Position numbers and translations under genes: made by a program. 64,000 bases of DNA from Bacteroidota bacterium (GTDB lineage Bacteria; Bacteroidota; Bacteroidia; Cytophagales; Cyclobacteriaceae): assembly GCA_016191555.1 (NCBI GenBank), contig JACPVX010000029.1, positions 1 through 64,000 of the forward strand. The letters are read 5' to 3'. This document shows, piece by piece, positions 17,620-26,387 of this stretch. Below the pieces are notes generated by a model, which saw nothing but the letters and a program-made list of their open reading frames with translations, was not told the origin of the DNA and did no database searches. The number at the start of each line of letters is the position of its first letter. Position 1 is the first letter of the stretch.

Positions 17620-20070
17620 CTAAAAGCGCAGCGTGAGCATCAACATGTAGTTTCTACCTGCCTGCGGGTAATAGTAATTTTGTCTTGTCTCCGCTCCTCC
17701 GCCCAAATAACCGTACGTGTAGCCATTCGATGAATAGGCTACATCAAAAATGTTATTGGCCAATAAGCTGAGTGAAAGTTCTTTCATAAAGGCCGGCTTC
17801 CAACTATAATTCAATCGAATATCGTTGGTCAGATAAGCATCGATCTTTCGTCTGCTATTCGAAGTATTATCTAAGTATTGCTGACTGACATACTTTGTCA
17901 ACAATCCAATCTCTACATTTCGAATGGGATGAAACAACAACACAGAGCCGCCTACCACGTTCGGAGAAAAGGCAATATCTGTATCATTATAGTTACGAAC
18001 CACTTCGTTGTATTCATCATAGTTCACACCGTAATCATACAAGACCTCGCTAAAGTTTTTAATCTTGTTTTGGCTGAGGGTGATGTTACCCATCCACGAA
18101 ATCAGATGATTGAACCGAACGGTAGCGTCCACCTCAATTCCGGTTCGGTAACTGCTGACTACATTCGTGCGAATAGCCGCACCTACATCATTCAATTTAC
18201 CCGTGTTGACCAATTGATCCGTGTAATCCATCAGAAAATAATTGACGGTCAGGTTCCACGCATTCTTTCGCCATCTCCATCCTGCTTCAAGGTTGCGAAG
18301 GGTTTCTGGCTTAGGTGCTGCGGTGCCAATGTTGTTGATAAAATCGCTGCGAATCGGTTCGCGATTAGCGACACTAAATGAAGCATACACGTTTTGCTGT
18401 TCTGATAATGTGTATGTAATACCAATCTTCGGATTGAAAAATTGAAAGTTTGCATCTACGCGATACGTATTCAATTCATTCTCCACGCCTTTGCTGGTGT
18501 AATCAATTTTGCGGTATTGCAAATCGACAAAAGCATTGATGGCGCTCGTCAATTGATAATTCGTTTTCCAGAAAATATTAAAATCCGTTTTATCGCCTTG
18601 GTTAAAATAATACCGATAATCTTTTGGGAAGTTGGAAACCTGCGCCCAAATCACTTCACCAAACCGGTCGGCCATGTGTCGGTTAATCGCACCACCAATC
18701 ACGGATTGAATTTTATCCTTTTCATAGTTGACGGAATAAGTCATTCCATAAAAATTGGTTTGCAACCAGCGTCTGCGGACCAAATCACTGGATCCAATTT
18801 TTTGATTGCCAATGAGGAATGTATCTACGCCATATTTTTTAAATGCTGCATCATATTTAAACTCCTCATAAAAACCCCGACCGTACGTATAATGCAAAGC
18901 TGCGTTAGCTGTTATGGATTCATTGAATCGATGAGAGGCGTGTAACTGATAATGATCTTGCGAATAATTATCCACCTGATTTTTATACGTGTATGCATTG
19001 AACGTACGACTATTCGAGTTCAGCAAATTATTTGTTTGAGCGGTGTTCCATCCCTCGGCAGCGGCCGTTTCTAACATGGCGGTCTGATCATTATTCAATC
19101 GCGACTCCGGAACACCATTCCAACTTTGATAGGTAATTTCGTTACCACCAAATACAATGGCTTTCACGAACGTTTTCTTTCCATAATAACCTGCCGATAA
19201 ATAATAGGATTTCAAATCAGAAGTGGCGCGATCAATAAATCCATCGGACTTGATCATGGACAAACGTCCATCAAACACAAAGTTATTTTTCAAACCCGTG
19301 CCAAAACCAACTGTGTGTCGTTGTGTGCCGAAGGAGCCTACTGAATTGATGATATCGGCATACGGCTGATCATTGCGTGTGTTGGTTTGTAAATTGATGG
19401 ATGCCCCAAATGCTCCGGCACCATTGGTAGAATTTCCCACACCACGTTGCACTTGAATACTTTGCGAAGATGTTGCAATGTCGGGCACATCTACCCAAAA
19501 CACACCGTGCTCATCACTTTCATTGAGGGGCACTCCGTTGATTGTAACGTTGATGCGTGTAGCATCGCTTCCGCGGATGCGAAGGCCTGTGTATCCAATG
19601 CCTGTTCCAGCATCGGAGGTGGTAACGAGTGAGGGCGACCAGTTTAAGATGATCGGCAAATCTTGCCCGAAGTTTTGTTTTTGCAAAGCCACTTTATTGA
19701 TCGTGGAAAATGCGGAAGGGCTTTTGTCCGTCAAGCGTGTAGCATATACTACTACTTCATCCGTCAGTTCGGTGCTCTCCTCTAAAAGAAGTTCCACAAC
19801 CTGATCAGCAGACACATCCACTACTTGTCGCTTCTCCTGATAGCCCAGAAATTTGATCACCAATGTTTGTTGCCCTGCAGCTACCCGCGAAATCTCAAAC
19901 CAACCTTGCTGATCGGTAACAGCATACCGGTTTTGACTTTCTACTTGCACGGTAGCACCTACCAATGCCTCCTTCGACTTTGCGTCACGCACGGTGCCGC
20001 GCACGTTGAATTGCGCCATCGCCTGTAGCGAAAGCACGCAGCCAACGACTGCCATTTTTAATTTGAACAT
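17620..20070 (-). CDS. TonB-dependent outer-membrane receptor, predicted thiamine importer
   Basis: 816 residues: signal peptide (to MAQFN), CarboxypepD_reg domain (~22-105, VRGTVRDAKSKEALVGATV), plug domain (~115-230, GLRIRGSDATRINVTINGVP), then a 22-strand barrel ending in the aromatic LMLTLRF. The gene is preceded on its own strand by a TPP riboswitch, which is strong evidence for a role in uptake of thiamine or a precursor; thiamine-regulated outer-membrane receptors of this kind are known in Bacteroidota. No thiamine ABC or PnuT gene lies next to it, so the inner-membrane step must be encoded elsewhere. Confidence 0.92.
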   Translation of the reverse strand: MFKLKMAVVGCVLSLQAMAQFNVRGTVRDAKSKEALVGATVQVESQNRYAVTDQQGWFEISRVAAGQQTLVIKFLGYQEKRQVVDVSADQVVELLLEESTELTDEVVVYATRLTDKSPSAFSTINKVALQKQNFGQDLPIILNWSPSLVTTSDAGTGIGYTGLRIRGSDATRINVTINGVPLNESDEHGVFWVDVPDIATSSQSIQVQRGVGNSTNGAGAFGASINLQTNTRNDQPYADIINSVGSFGTQRHTVGFGTGLKNNFVFDGRLSMIKSDGFIDRATSDLKSYYLSAGYYGKKTFVKAIVFGGNEITYQSWNGVPESRLNNDQTAMLETAAAEGWNTAQTNNLLNSNSRTFNAYTYKNQVDNYSQDHYQLHASHRFNESITANAALHYTYGRGFYEEFKYDAAFKKYGVDTFLIGNQKIGSSDLVRRRWLQTNFYGMTYSVNYEKDKIQSVIGGAINRHMADRFGEVIWAQVSNFPKDYRYYFNQGDKTDFNIFWKTNYQLTSAINAFVDLQYRKIDYTSKGVENELNTYRVDANFQFFNPKIGITYTLSEQQNVYASFSVANREPIRSDFINNIGTAAPKPETLRNLEAGWRWRKNAWNLTVNYFLMDYTDQLVNTGKLNDVGAAIRTNVVSSYRTGIEVDATVRFNHLISWMGNITLSQNKIKNFSEVLYDYGVNYDEYNEVVRNYNDTDIAFSPNVVGGSVLLFHPIRNVEIGLLTKYVSQQYLDNTSNSRRKIDAYLTNDIRLNYSWKPAFMKELSLSLLANNIFDVAYSSNGYTYGYLGGGAETRQNYYYPQAGRNYMLMLTLRF

Positions 20071-20100
20071 GTTTTAAAAATTTTAAAATTCGTTGACTCA

Positions 20101-20143
20101 TAGGGGTATGAACCAACTTATTTTAGCTGCACTTTCTGCAGCT
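20101..20143 (-). promoter_or_regulatory. expression platform of the TPP riboswitch
   Basis: The 3' half of P1 (AGCTGC) can instead pair with a downstream GCAGCT, giving the perfect 7-bp hairpin at 20125-20143 with a GAAAG loop. This is a natural anti-P1 switch. Further on, CATACCCCTAT (20111-20101) is complementary to the aptamer's 5' TAAGGGGTG, a second competing pairing. No U-run terminator is obvious, so control may act on translation or by a less usual route. Confidence 0.55.
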
Positions 20144-20226
20144 TGCCTCCCTTCGTCCGCATTACCGGCATCAGGTTCTATGGGTATAATCTCAGCCCGT
20201 GTCTTTTAGGCACCCCTTATAACTGC
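20138..20226 (-). ncRNA. TPP riboswitch (THI element) aptamer
   Basis: Read on the - strand, the conserved TPP core appears in order: GGGGTGCC, GGGCTGAGATTATACCC, GAACCTGAT, GGTAAT and CGAAGGGA. P1 can form between GCAGTT (20226-20221) and AGCTGC (20143-20138). It lies 68 bp before the ATG of the TonB-dependent receptor gene, so TPP should repress receptor expression. Confidence 0.95.
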
Positions 20227-20243
20227 ACAAATGTAGTAAGAAA

Positions 20244-20275
20244 TTGAGGGCAATACGCATGAATGCTTACCTTTG
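20244..20275 (+). promoter_or_regulatory. Bacteroidota-type promoter for psd
   Basis: TTG at 20244-20246, a 21-bp spacer and TACCTTTG at 20268-20275 match the Bacteroidota sigma-ABfr consensus (TTG-N19-21-TAnnTTTG). The predicted start of transcription is near 20281, giving a leader of ~20 nt before the psd ATG at 20300. Confidence 0.55.
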
Positions 20276-20299
20276 TCGCTAAATTTCTAATCTCTTTGT

Positions 20300-20962
20300 A
20301 TGACTATTCATAAAGAAGGACGCTCGCTATTACTCGTACTAGTTGTAATTCTTATCATTATCAATGCAACGGTGTCTTCGCTGCCAAGCTTACGCTTTAG
20401 CGACTTAATTGTATATGGAGTGCTTACAGCAAGTTTAGTTGTATTGATATTAATTCTACAGTTTTTCCGAAGCCCATCAATTGATGTAGAAATAAACGAA
20501 AAACATATAATAGCCCCTGCCGATGGCAAAGTTGTAGTGATTGAAGAAACCGAAGAGACAGAATACCTGAAATCAAAACGCAAACAAGTATCTATCTTCA
20601 TGTCGCCTATCAATGTGCATGTCAATCGTATGCCGGTGGCTGGAACGATCTCTTATTTTAAATATCATCCTGGCAAATATTTAGTGGCATGGCATCCTAA
20701 GTCAAGCACTGAAAATGAACGAACGACCGTAGTCGCTAAAATGAAAAACGGCACTGAGATTTTGTTTCGACAAATTGCCGGTGCATTGGCCAGACGCATC
20801 AAATGGTATGTGCAAGAAGGGCAAACCTTACAACAAGGCGATGAATTTGGCTTTATCAAGTTTGGATCGCGTGTTGATTTATTTCTGCCGCTAAACGCTA
20901 AAATCCTAGTCAAACCGGGCGATATCACTAAAGGAGGCAAAACGGTGATTGCCGAACTATAG
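20300..20962 (+). CDS. psd: phosphatidylserine decarboxylase proenzyme
   Basis: 220 residues, the short (Psd-B/archaeal-like) type. Two membrane helices at the N terminus (LLLVLVVILIIINATV and VLTASLVVLILILQFF). The catalytic domain shows APADGKVVVIEE, FMSPINVHVNRMPVAG and the self-cleavage site in IKFGSRVDLFLP, where the Ser of GS becomes the pyruvoyl group. It converts phosphatidylserine to phosphatidylethanolamine at the inner membrane. The usual partner pssA is not adjacent. Followed by a desaturase on the same strand after 151 bp. Confidence 0.96.
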   Translation: MTIHKEGRSLLLVLVVILIIINATVSSLPSLRFSDLIVYGVLTASLVVLILILQFFRSPSIDVEINEKHIIAPADGKVVVIEETEETEYLKSKRKQVSIFMSPINVHVNRMPVAGTISYFKYHPGKYLVAWHPKSSTENERTTVVAKMKNGTEILFRQIAGALARRIKWYVQEGQTLQQGDEFGFIKFGSRVDLFLPLNAKILVKPGDITKGGKTVIAEL

Positions 20963-21113
20963 CCAATTAAAACTAAAAACGGCCTTTCTCATATTTTGTA
21001 ACCCGAACGGGCGTTATTGAAGTGCGCTTTGCGTACCTTTAAGAAAAGTATTCCCCCGAAAATCTGTCCATTTTATATGTACAGCATTTTCACAAAAATT
21101 AGTAATCAAAAAA

Positions 21114-22235
21114 ATGACATTAAACCTAAATTTAAAATTTGCAGCTAAGCAGCAAGATTTCTTTGCAACGCTGAATCAGCGCGTAAATGCGTACTTCAAA
21201 ACAAACAACATCGATCGTACAGGTAACAGCGAAATGGTAATCAAAACCATTTTTATGTTCACACTTTATTTTTCTCCTTATGTGCTATTACTAAGCGGTT
21301 TGTTTACATCTGCCTGGGTGCTTGTTGGGCTTTGCATCGTAATGGGCTTTGGCAAGGCTGGAATTGGATTATCAGTAATGCATGATGCCAATCACGGAGC
21401 CTATTCAAATAAACCGTGGGTCAATACGCTTTTAGGGTTTTCATTGAACATGATCGGTGGAACCGCATTCAACTGGAGAATCCAACACAACGTACTGCAT
21501 CATACTTATACCAATGTGCACGATGTAGATGAAGACATTAGCCCTCGTGGTGTTCTGCGGATGGCTCCGGGTTCCAAATGGATTCCGATGCATAAATATC
21601 AACACTTATATGCTTGGTTCTTTTATGGGTTGATGACCTTTGTTTGGATTGTTATCAAAGACTATTACAGACTAACAAAATATCAAAATGAAGGCCTGGT
21701 TAAAAAACAAAAAGCTTCCATAGCGATGGAGTGGGTTGTGCTGATCATTACAAAAGTGGTTTATCTATCGTATACTTTTGTGGTGCCCATGTTATTAGGT
21801 TTTTCCTTTTGGCAAGTATTTGTCGGGTTTTTAATTATGCATTATGTGGCTGGATTTATCTTAGCCGTTATCTTTCAGCCGGCTCACGTCATTGAAGGTA
21901 CTGAATACCCGATGCCGGATGGTGAAGGAAATTTAGAAAATAGCTGGGCGATTCATCAGTTGCATACCACCACCAACTTTGGCCACAAAGAAAAGTTGTT
22001 CTCCTGGTATGTAGGTGGTTTGAATTATCAGGTAGAACACCACTTGTTTCCCAACATCTGCCACGTTCACTATCGCGAGATTGCTAAAATTGTAGAACAG
22101 ACTACGCAAGAGTTTGGCTTACCTTATAAATCAAAAGAAACATTCTTCGAAGCCGTAGCCGCACACGCGCGTCAGCTGAAGATGTTAGGTGAGAAACCCA
22201 AAGAAGTTGTGAAGCCCGTGCTTTCAGTAGCATAA
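21114..22235 (+). CDS. membrane fatty acid (acyl-CoA) desaturase
   Basis: 373 residues. Three histidine boxes bind the di-iron centre: HDANHGAYS (~residue 90), HNVLHHTYTNVHD (~125) and QVEHHLFPNICHVH (~310). Four or more membrane helices separate them. The closest known relatives are front-end (delta-6/linoleoyl-CoA-type) desaturases, but no cytochrome b5 domain is present, so an external electron donor is required. The regiospecificity cannot be read. The 150-bp leader region holds a TACCTTTA element near 21032 that may be the promoter. Confidence 0.94.
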   Translation: MTLNLNLKFAAKQQDFFATLNQRVNAYFKTNNIDRTGNSEMVIKTIFMFTLYFSPYVLLLSGLFTSAWVLVGLCIVMGFGKAGIGLSVMHDANHGAYSNKPWVNTLLGFSLNMIGGTAFNWRIQHNVLHHTYTNVHDVDEDISPRGVLRMAPGSKWIPMHKYQHLYAWFFYGLMTFVWIVIKDYYRLTKYQNEGLVKKQKASIAMEWVVLIITKVVYLSYTFVVPMLLGFSFWQVFVGFLIMHYVAGFILAVIFQPAHVIEGTEYPMPDGEGNLENSWAIHQLHTTTNFGHKEKLFSWYVGGLNYQVEHHLFPNICHVHYREIAKIVEQTTQEFGLPYKSKETFFEAVAAHARQLKMLGEKPKEVVKPVLSVA

Positions 22236-22261
22236 GGTTCTCTTAAAAATATAAATGATTC

Positions 22262-22289
22262 AAAGCTGCTCGCAAGGGCAGCTTTTTTT
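22262..22289 (+). terminator. terminator after the desaturase gene
   Basis: AAAGCTGC/GCAGCTTT stem with an 8-nt loop, followed by a run of seven T on the + strand, 26 bp after the stop codon. Confidence 0.85.
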
Positions 22290-22305
22290 GTGCCAATGAG
22301 GAGCC

Positions 22306-22346
22306 AACAAAAAAGCCGCTAGTGATAACACCAGCGGCTTTCTTTT
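22306..22346 (-). terminator. terminator of the ATP synthase operon
   Basis: On the - strand, AAAGCCGCT and AGCGGCTTT form a 9-bp stem around a 12-nt loop, followed by a run of six T. It lies 16 bp after the atpG stop, back to back with the desaturase terminator. Confidence 0.85.
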
Positions 22347-22361
22347 GAAACTCTATTTTTA

Positions 22362-23243
22362 CTAAGCAGACTTCAATGCTTCGGCACCTGCTACAATTTC
22401 TAAAATCTCTTTGGTAATCGCTGCCTGACGTGTACGGTTGTAAGTCAACTTCAATTCTTTCAATAAGTCCCCAGCATTTTCAGTTGCTTTATCCATCGCA
22501 GTCATACGCGCTCCATTTTCAGAAGCGTTTGAGTCTAACACTGCTTTGTACAACTGAACTTTCAATGACTTCGGAATCAATCCTACTAAAATCTCTTCCT
22601 GATTCGGTTGATAGATATAATCGGTTTGTGATGTTGTGGTCTCAGTTACCGGTAAAGGTAAAATAGGTAAGAACTGCTCAACGCGCAATATTTGGGTAGC
22701 TACGTTCTTAAACTCATTGTATACAATCTCTACTTTATCAAACTCTCCTTTTTGGAAAGAGGTCATGGCAAACTCCGCAGCCTTTGCTACTGAATCAAAT
22801 GTGATGGTTTGCAATAAGGTAGAGAAGTCTGTTTTTGTAGGAAGGTTGCGCTTCTCAAAAAACTCAAGAGCTTTCTTTCCGATGGGCAAATACGTTACGT
22901 TTCCCTGCTTGGCTTGCTTCGAATATTTCTCTTCTACCAATCGCACTACGGCTTTGAAAACAGAGCTGTTGAACGAACCGCACAATCCACGGTCAGAAGT
23001 CACCGCAATAATCAACACTTTTTTCTCTTCACGAATTTGGCTGTACCAAGCCTGGCCATCTGTTCCCGCAGAAGATAAGTTCTGCAACAATGCATTCATC
23101 TTCTGAGCAAACGGGCGCATCTGCTGGATTTTATCCTGCGACTTACGCAACTTCGCTGCCGCCACCATTTTCATGGCTTTGGTAATCTGCTGCGTAGACA
23201 TTACTGAGGTAATGCGACTCTTTACTTCTTTTAAACTGGCCAT
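22362..23243 (-). CDS. atpG: ATP synthase F1 gamma subunit
   Basis: 293 residues; the central rotor shaft of F1. Conserved N-terminal helix MASLKEVKSRITSVMSTQQITKAMKMVAAAKL and the C-terminal MTAMDKATENAGDLLKELKLTYNRTRQAAITKEILEI... pattern are both present (shown here only as ends, MKMVAAAK and TRQAAITKE). The VTSDRGLCGSFN motif is in the middle. Last gene of the operon, 72 bp after atpA with an inverted-repeat gap, and followed by a terminator. Confidence 0.98.
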   Translation of the reverse strand: MASLKEVKSRITSVMSTQQITKAMKMVAAAKLRKSQDKIQQMRPFAQKMNALLQNLSSAGTDGQAWYSQIREEKKVLIIAVTSDRGLCGSFNSSVFKAVVRLVEEKYSKQAKQGNVTYLPIGKKALEFFEKRNLPTKTDFSTLLQTITFDSVAKAAEFAMTSFQKGEFDKVEIVYNEFKNVATQILRVEQFLPILPLPVTETTTSQTDYIYQPNQEEILVGLIPKSLKVQLYKAVLDSNASENGARMTAMDKATENAGDLLKELKLTYNRTRQAAITKEILEIVAGAEALKSA

Positions 23244-23255
23244 ATCTCTAATTAG

Positions 23256-23316
23256 TTAATTCGATGATTCGTTAATTTGTTAATTACCGAATCACCGAAT
23301 TAGAACATTAACGAAT
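23256..23316. repeat. AT-rich inverted repeat between atpA and atpG
   Basis: TTAATTCGATGATTCG (23256-23271) is the near-perfect reverse complement of CGAATCACCGAATTAG (23288-23303). ATTCGTTAAT also recurs in inverted form at the right end (ATTAACGAAT). The same ATTCGTTAATT word is found at about 24900 in the atpA-atpH gap. It may form an mRNA hairpin that affects atpG expression, or be a small dispersed repeat. Confidence 0.5.
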
Positions 23317-24890
23317 TAATATTTACCTGCTAACTCCAACGCTACTTTCTTCACCGTATCGGCATCGGCATCTTCAAACTTACCGGCACGGAAGTTATCC
23401 AATACGGATTTATACTGTGCTTTCAACAAACCAATGAATTCCGTTTCAAATTCTTTGATTTTGTTTACCGGTACTTTGTCGGTGTAGCCTTTTGTAGAAG
23501 CTAAGATGATTGCCACCTGCTCTTCCACACGTACGGGTTGATATTGTGGCTGCTTCAACACTTCTACGTTTCTGCGTCCACGCTCAATCACCAATTTAGT
23601 AGCTGCATCGAGGTCAGAACCGAATTTCGCGAAAGCTTCCAATTCACGGAATTGTGCCTGATCCAACTTTAATGTACCCGCTACTTTCTTCATGGATTTG
23701 ATCTGAGCAGAACCTCCCACGCGTGATACCGAAATACCTACGTTGATCGCAGGACGGATACCGGAGTTGAATAAGTTGGTCTCCAAGAAGATCTGACCAT
23801 CTGTAATCGAGATTACGTTGGTAGGAATATAAGCAGACACGTCATTCGCTTGTGTCTCGATGATTGGAAGAGCGGTTAAAGAACCTCCACCTTTCACTAA
23901 ATGTTTTATAGATGCAGGAAGGTCATTCATTCTCGCTGCGATCTCATCGTTGTTGATCACTTTCGCAGCTCTTTCCAGCAAGCGTGAGTGCAAATAAAAT
24001 ACGTCACCAGGATATGCTTCGCGGCCCGGAGGTCTTCTCAACAACAACGACACTTCGCGGTAAGCCACAGCCTGCTTTGAAAGGTCATCGTAAATTACCA
24101 ATGCAGGACGACCGGTATCGCGGAAGAACTCACCAATCGATGCACCGGTGAATGGCGCAAAGAATTGCATCGGAGCAGGATCTGCTGCAGATGCAGAAAC
24201 AATAACTGTGTAAGGCATAGCGCCCGCCTTTTCAAGCGTAGCTGCCACACCGGCAACGGTAGAAGCCTTTTGGCCGATGGCCACATAAATACAATATACC
24301 GGCTTGCCTTGTTCGTAGAATTCTTTTTGGTTGATGATGGTATCGATCGCCACAGCGGTCTTACCCGTTTGACGGTCGCCAATGATCAACTCGCGCTGAC
24401 CACGGCCGATTGGAATCATCGCATCAATTGCTTTGATACCGGTTTGAAGCGGCTCGTTTACCGGCTGACGGAAGATTACACCCGGAGCTTTGCGCTCTAA
24501 TGGCATGTCATACAAATCTCCGGTGATCGGTCCTTTACCATCGATGGGTGATGCCAGTGTATCTACTACGCGGCCCAACAAACCATCGCCTACATTTACA
24601 GAAGCGATTTTTCCGGTACGCTTTACAGTATCACCTTCTTTAATTTCTTTTGACTCACCCAAAAGTACCGCACCCACGTTGTCTTCTTCGAGGTTGAGCA
24701 CCATGGCGCGCAGGCCATTTTCAAATTGAATCAACTCACCCGCCTGTGCCTGTGTAAGGCCATAGATACGGGCAACACCATCACCTACGGTTAGAACGGT
24801 ACCAACCTCTTCTAACTCTGCATCGGTGCGTGATTGCGACAACTGCTCGCGCAATATGGATGAAATTTCTTCGGGTCTGATTTCTGCCAT
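23316..24890 (-). CDS. atpA: ATP synthase F1 alpha subunit
   Basis: 524 residues, normal length. Walker A in [17 protein letters not shown] (~residue 170), the non-catalytic nucleotide-binding Q, and the arginine finger region [18 protein letters not shown] are present. The alpha subunit caps beta in the F1 hexamer; atpD is not in this window. Confidence 0.99.
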   Translation of the reverse strand: MAEIRPEEISSILREQLSQSRTDAELEEVGTVLTVGDGVARIYGLTQAQAGELIQFENGLRAMVLNLEEDNVGAVLLGESKEIKEGDTVKRTGKIASVNVGDGLLGRVVDTLASPIDGKGPITGDLYDMPLERKAPGVIFRQPVNEPLQTGIKAIDAMIPIGRGQRELIIGDRQTGKTAVAIDTIINQKEFYEQGKPVYCIYVAIGQKASTVAGVAATLEKAGAMPYTVIVSASAADPAPMQFFAPFTGASIGEFFRDTGRPALVIYDDLSKQAVAYREVSLLLRRPPGREAYPGDVFYLHSRLLERAAKVINNDEIAARMNDLPASIKHLVKGGGSLTALPIIETQANDVSAYIPTNVISITDGQIFLETNLFNSGIRPAINVGISVSRVGGSAQIKSMKKVAGTLKLDQAQFRELEAFAKFGSDLDAATKLVIERGRRNVEVLKQPQYQPVRVEEQVAIILASTKGYTDKVPVNKIKEFETEFIGLLKAQYKSVLDNFRAGKFEDADADTVKKVALELAGKY

Positions 24891-24935
24891 GATATGGTTA
24901 TTCGTTAATTGTGATTCGTTATTTTCTACTACCTA

Positions 24936-25496
24936 TTAAAATTCCTTGATGTAAGGGTTCTCGCTAAACTTCGTCTTCAATGCTTTCAGCTTGCTCTTGA
25001 TCGAAGCATCGATCTGTTTATCGCCTACGTGCAATACAAAACCTCCGATCAAATCCGGATTGATTTTTTGTTGAAGCTCAATGTCTTTTTTGCCGCTGAT
25101 TTTCTTTACCAACTCCTCAATTTCTGCTTTCATCTTGGCATCCAAAGCAAACGTGGTGGACACAGACGCTTTTTGAATGCCCTTGTTCACATTGTAGGCA
25201 TTGTGAAATTCCACGGCAATAGCAGGCAACAACGGCTCGCGATTCTTACGAGTCAACATGGAAATGATGGCCATGGTGAGTTTGTTGACTTTCCCCTGGA
25301 AGATGGCTTCCAGAATCGCCAATTTTTTATCGTGGCGAATAACGGGGCTCTTCAACATGCGTGTGAAGTCTTTGTTGGACGCACACACACTGGCAAATAA
25401 TTGCATATCGGCATTTACCAACTCCAGGGCGCCTTGCTCTTCGGCAAGACCCAGCAGAGATTTTACGTACCGCGATGCTACTCGTGAATCGGCCAT
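24936..25496 (-). CDS. atpH: ATP synthase delta subunit (OSCP)
   Basis: 186 residues. Family features are the N-terminal helical SRVASRYVKSLLGLAEEQG and the C-terminal QQKINPDLIGGFVLHVGDKQIDAS segment. It joins the peripheral stalk to F1. It starts 3 bp after the atpF stop. Confidence 0.96.
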   Translation of the reverse strand: MADSRVASRYVKSLLGLAEEQGALELVNADMQLFASVCASNKDFTRMLKSPVIRHDKKLAILEAIFQGKVNKLTMAIISMLTRKNREPLLPAIAVEFHNAYNVNKGIQKASVSTTFALDAKMKAEIEELVKKISGKKDIELQQKINPDLIGGFVLHVGDKQIDASIKSKLKALKTKFSENPYIKEF

Positions 25497-25499
25497 GAT

Positions 25500-25994
25500 T
25501 TAGTTCAGCTTAAGGTCTTTAATATATGTGTCGATCAAATCTTTTTGCTGCTTGTCGTCCGACAAGTTTTTCTTGATCAACTTTTCTGAAATCTCTAATG
25601 AAAACAACGCTACCTGTGCTTTTACATCGCGCAAAGCGGCTTGCTTTTCTGTGTGGATGATGGCCTTCGCATCTTCGATGATACGATCTGCATTTTTCTT
25701 GGCACTAGTTTGTGCCTCATCGTGCAAACGAGCAGCTGCCTCACGTGCATGTTGCAAAATGCGGTCGCGCTCTTCGCGTGCTTCTTTCAATAATTTTTCG
25801 TTGTCGGACTTCAATGAAGCCATTTCAGCTTTTGCTTTTTCAGCAGAATCCAATGCGTTTTGAATGGACTCTTCGCGTTCTTTCAACGATGCCAAAATAG
25901 GTTTCCAGGCAAATGCCTTCAATAGGAAGAATAAGCCTACGAAGATGATGAATTGCCAAACGATGAGTCCTGTGCCGGGTGATAATAAATCCAT
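25500..25994 (-). CDS. atpF: ATP synthase F0 b subunit
   Basis: 164 residues: one N-terminal membrane helix (LIVWQFIIFVGLFFLLKAFAW) followed by the long charged helix of the peripheral stalk (KPILASLKEREESIQNALDSAEKAK). It lies 3 bp before atpH and 100 bp after atpE, with a hairpin in that gap. Confidence 0.97.
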   Translation of the reverse strand: MDLLSPGTGLIVWQFIIFVGLFFLLKAFAWKPILASLKEREESIQNALDSAEKAKAEMASLKSDNEKLLKEAREERDRILQHAREAAARLHDEAQTSAKKNADRIIEDAKAIIHTEKQAALRDVKAQVALFSLEISEKLIKKNLSDDKQQKDLIDTYIKDLKLN

Positions 25995-26046
25995 GTGCTT
26001 ACTGTTTTAAAAAACCAATCTCATTTTTGTTTCACTCGAGTAAAAT

Positions 26047-26086
26047 AGAAGAACTCGCCAGGCCTATTGCCAAAACAAGTTCTTCT
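26047..26086 (-). promoter_or_regulatory. long hairpin in the atpE-atpF gap
   Basis: AGAAGAACT (26047-26055) and AGTTCTTCT (26078-26086) form a 9-bp stem, with GGC/GCC inside the loop. On the - strand it starts 8 bp after the atpE stop and is followed by only a weak T run. Likely an mRNA-stabilising or partial-termination hairpin that would raise atpE message over the downstream genes (inference). Confidence 0.55.
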
Positions 26087-26094
26087 GATTTTTC

Positions 26095-26346
<252 letters not shown>

Positions 26347-26387
26347 TTATAAATTTAAGTGAAACAAAAAATTCAACTAATCCCATC

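Noticed and set aside
18442..18945. 167-codon + strand frame opposite the TonB receptor
   Set aside because: Antisense shadow of a long gene with an intact barrel protein; no promoter or family features.
17620..20070. SusC-type polysaccharide receptor
   Set aside because: No SusD partner, shorter than SusC, and the TPP riboswitch points to thiamine.
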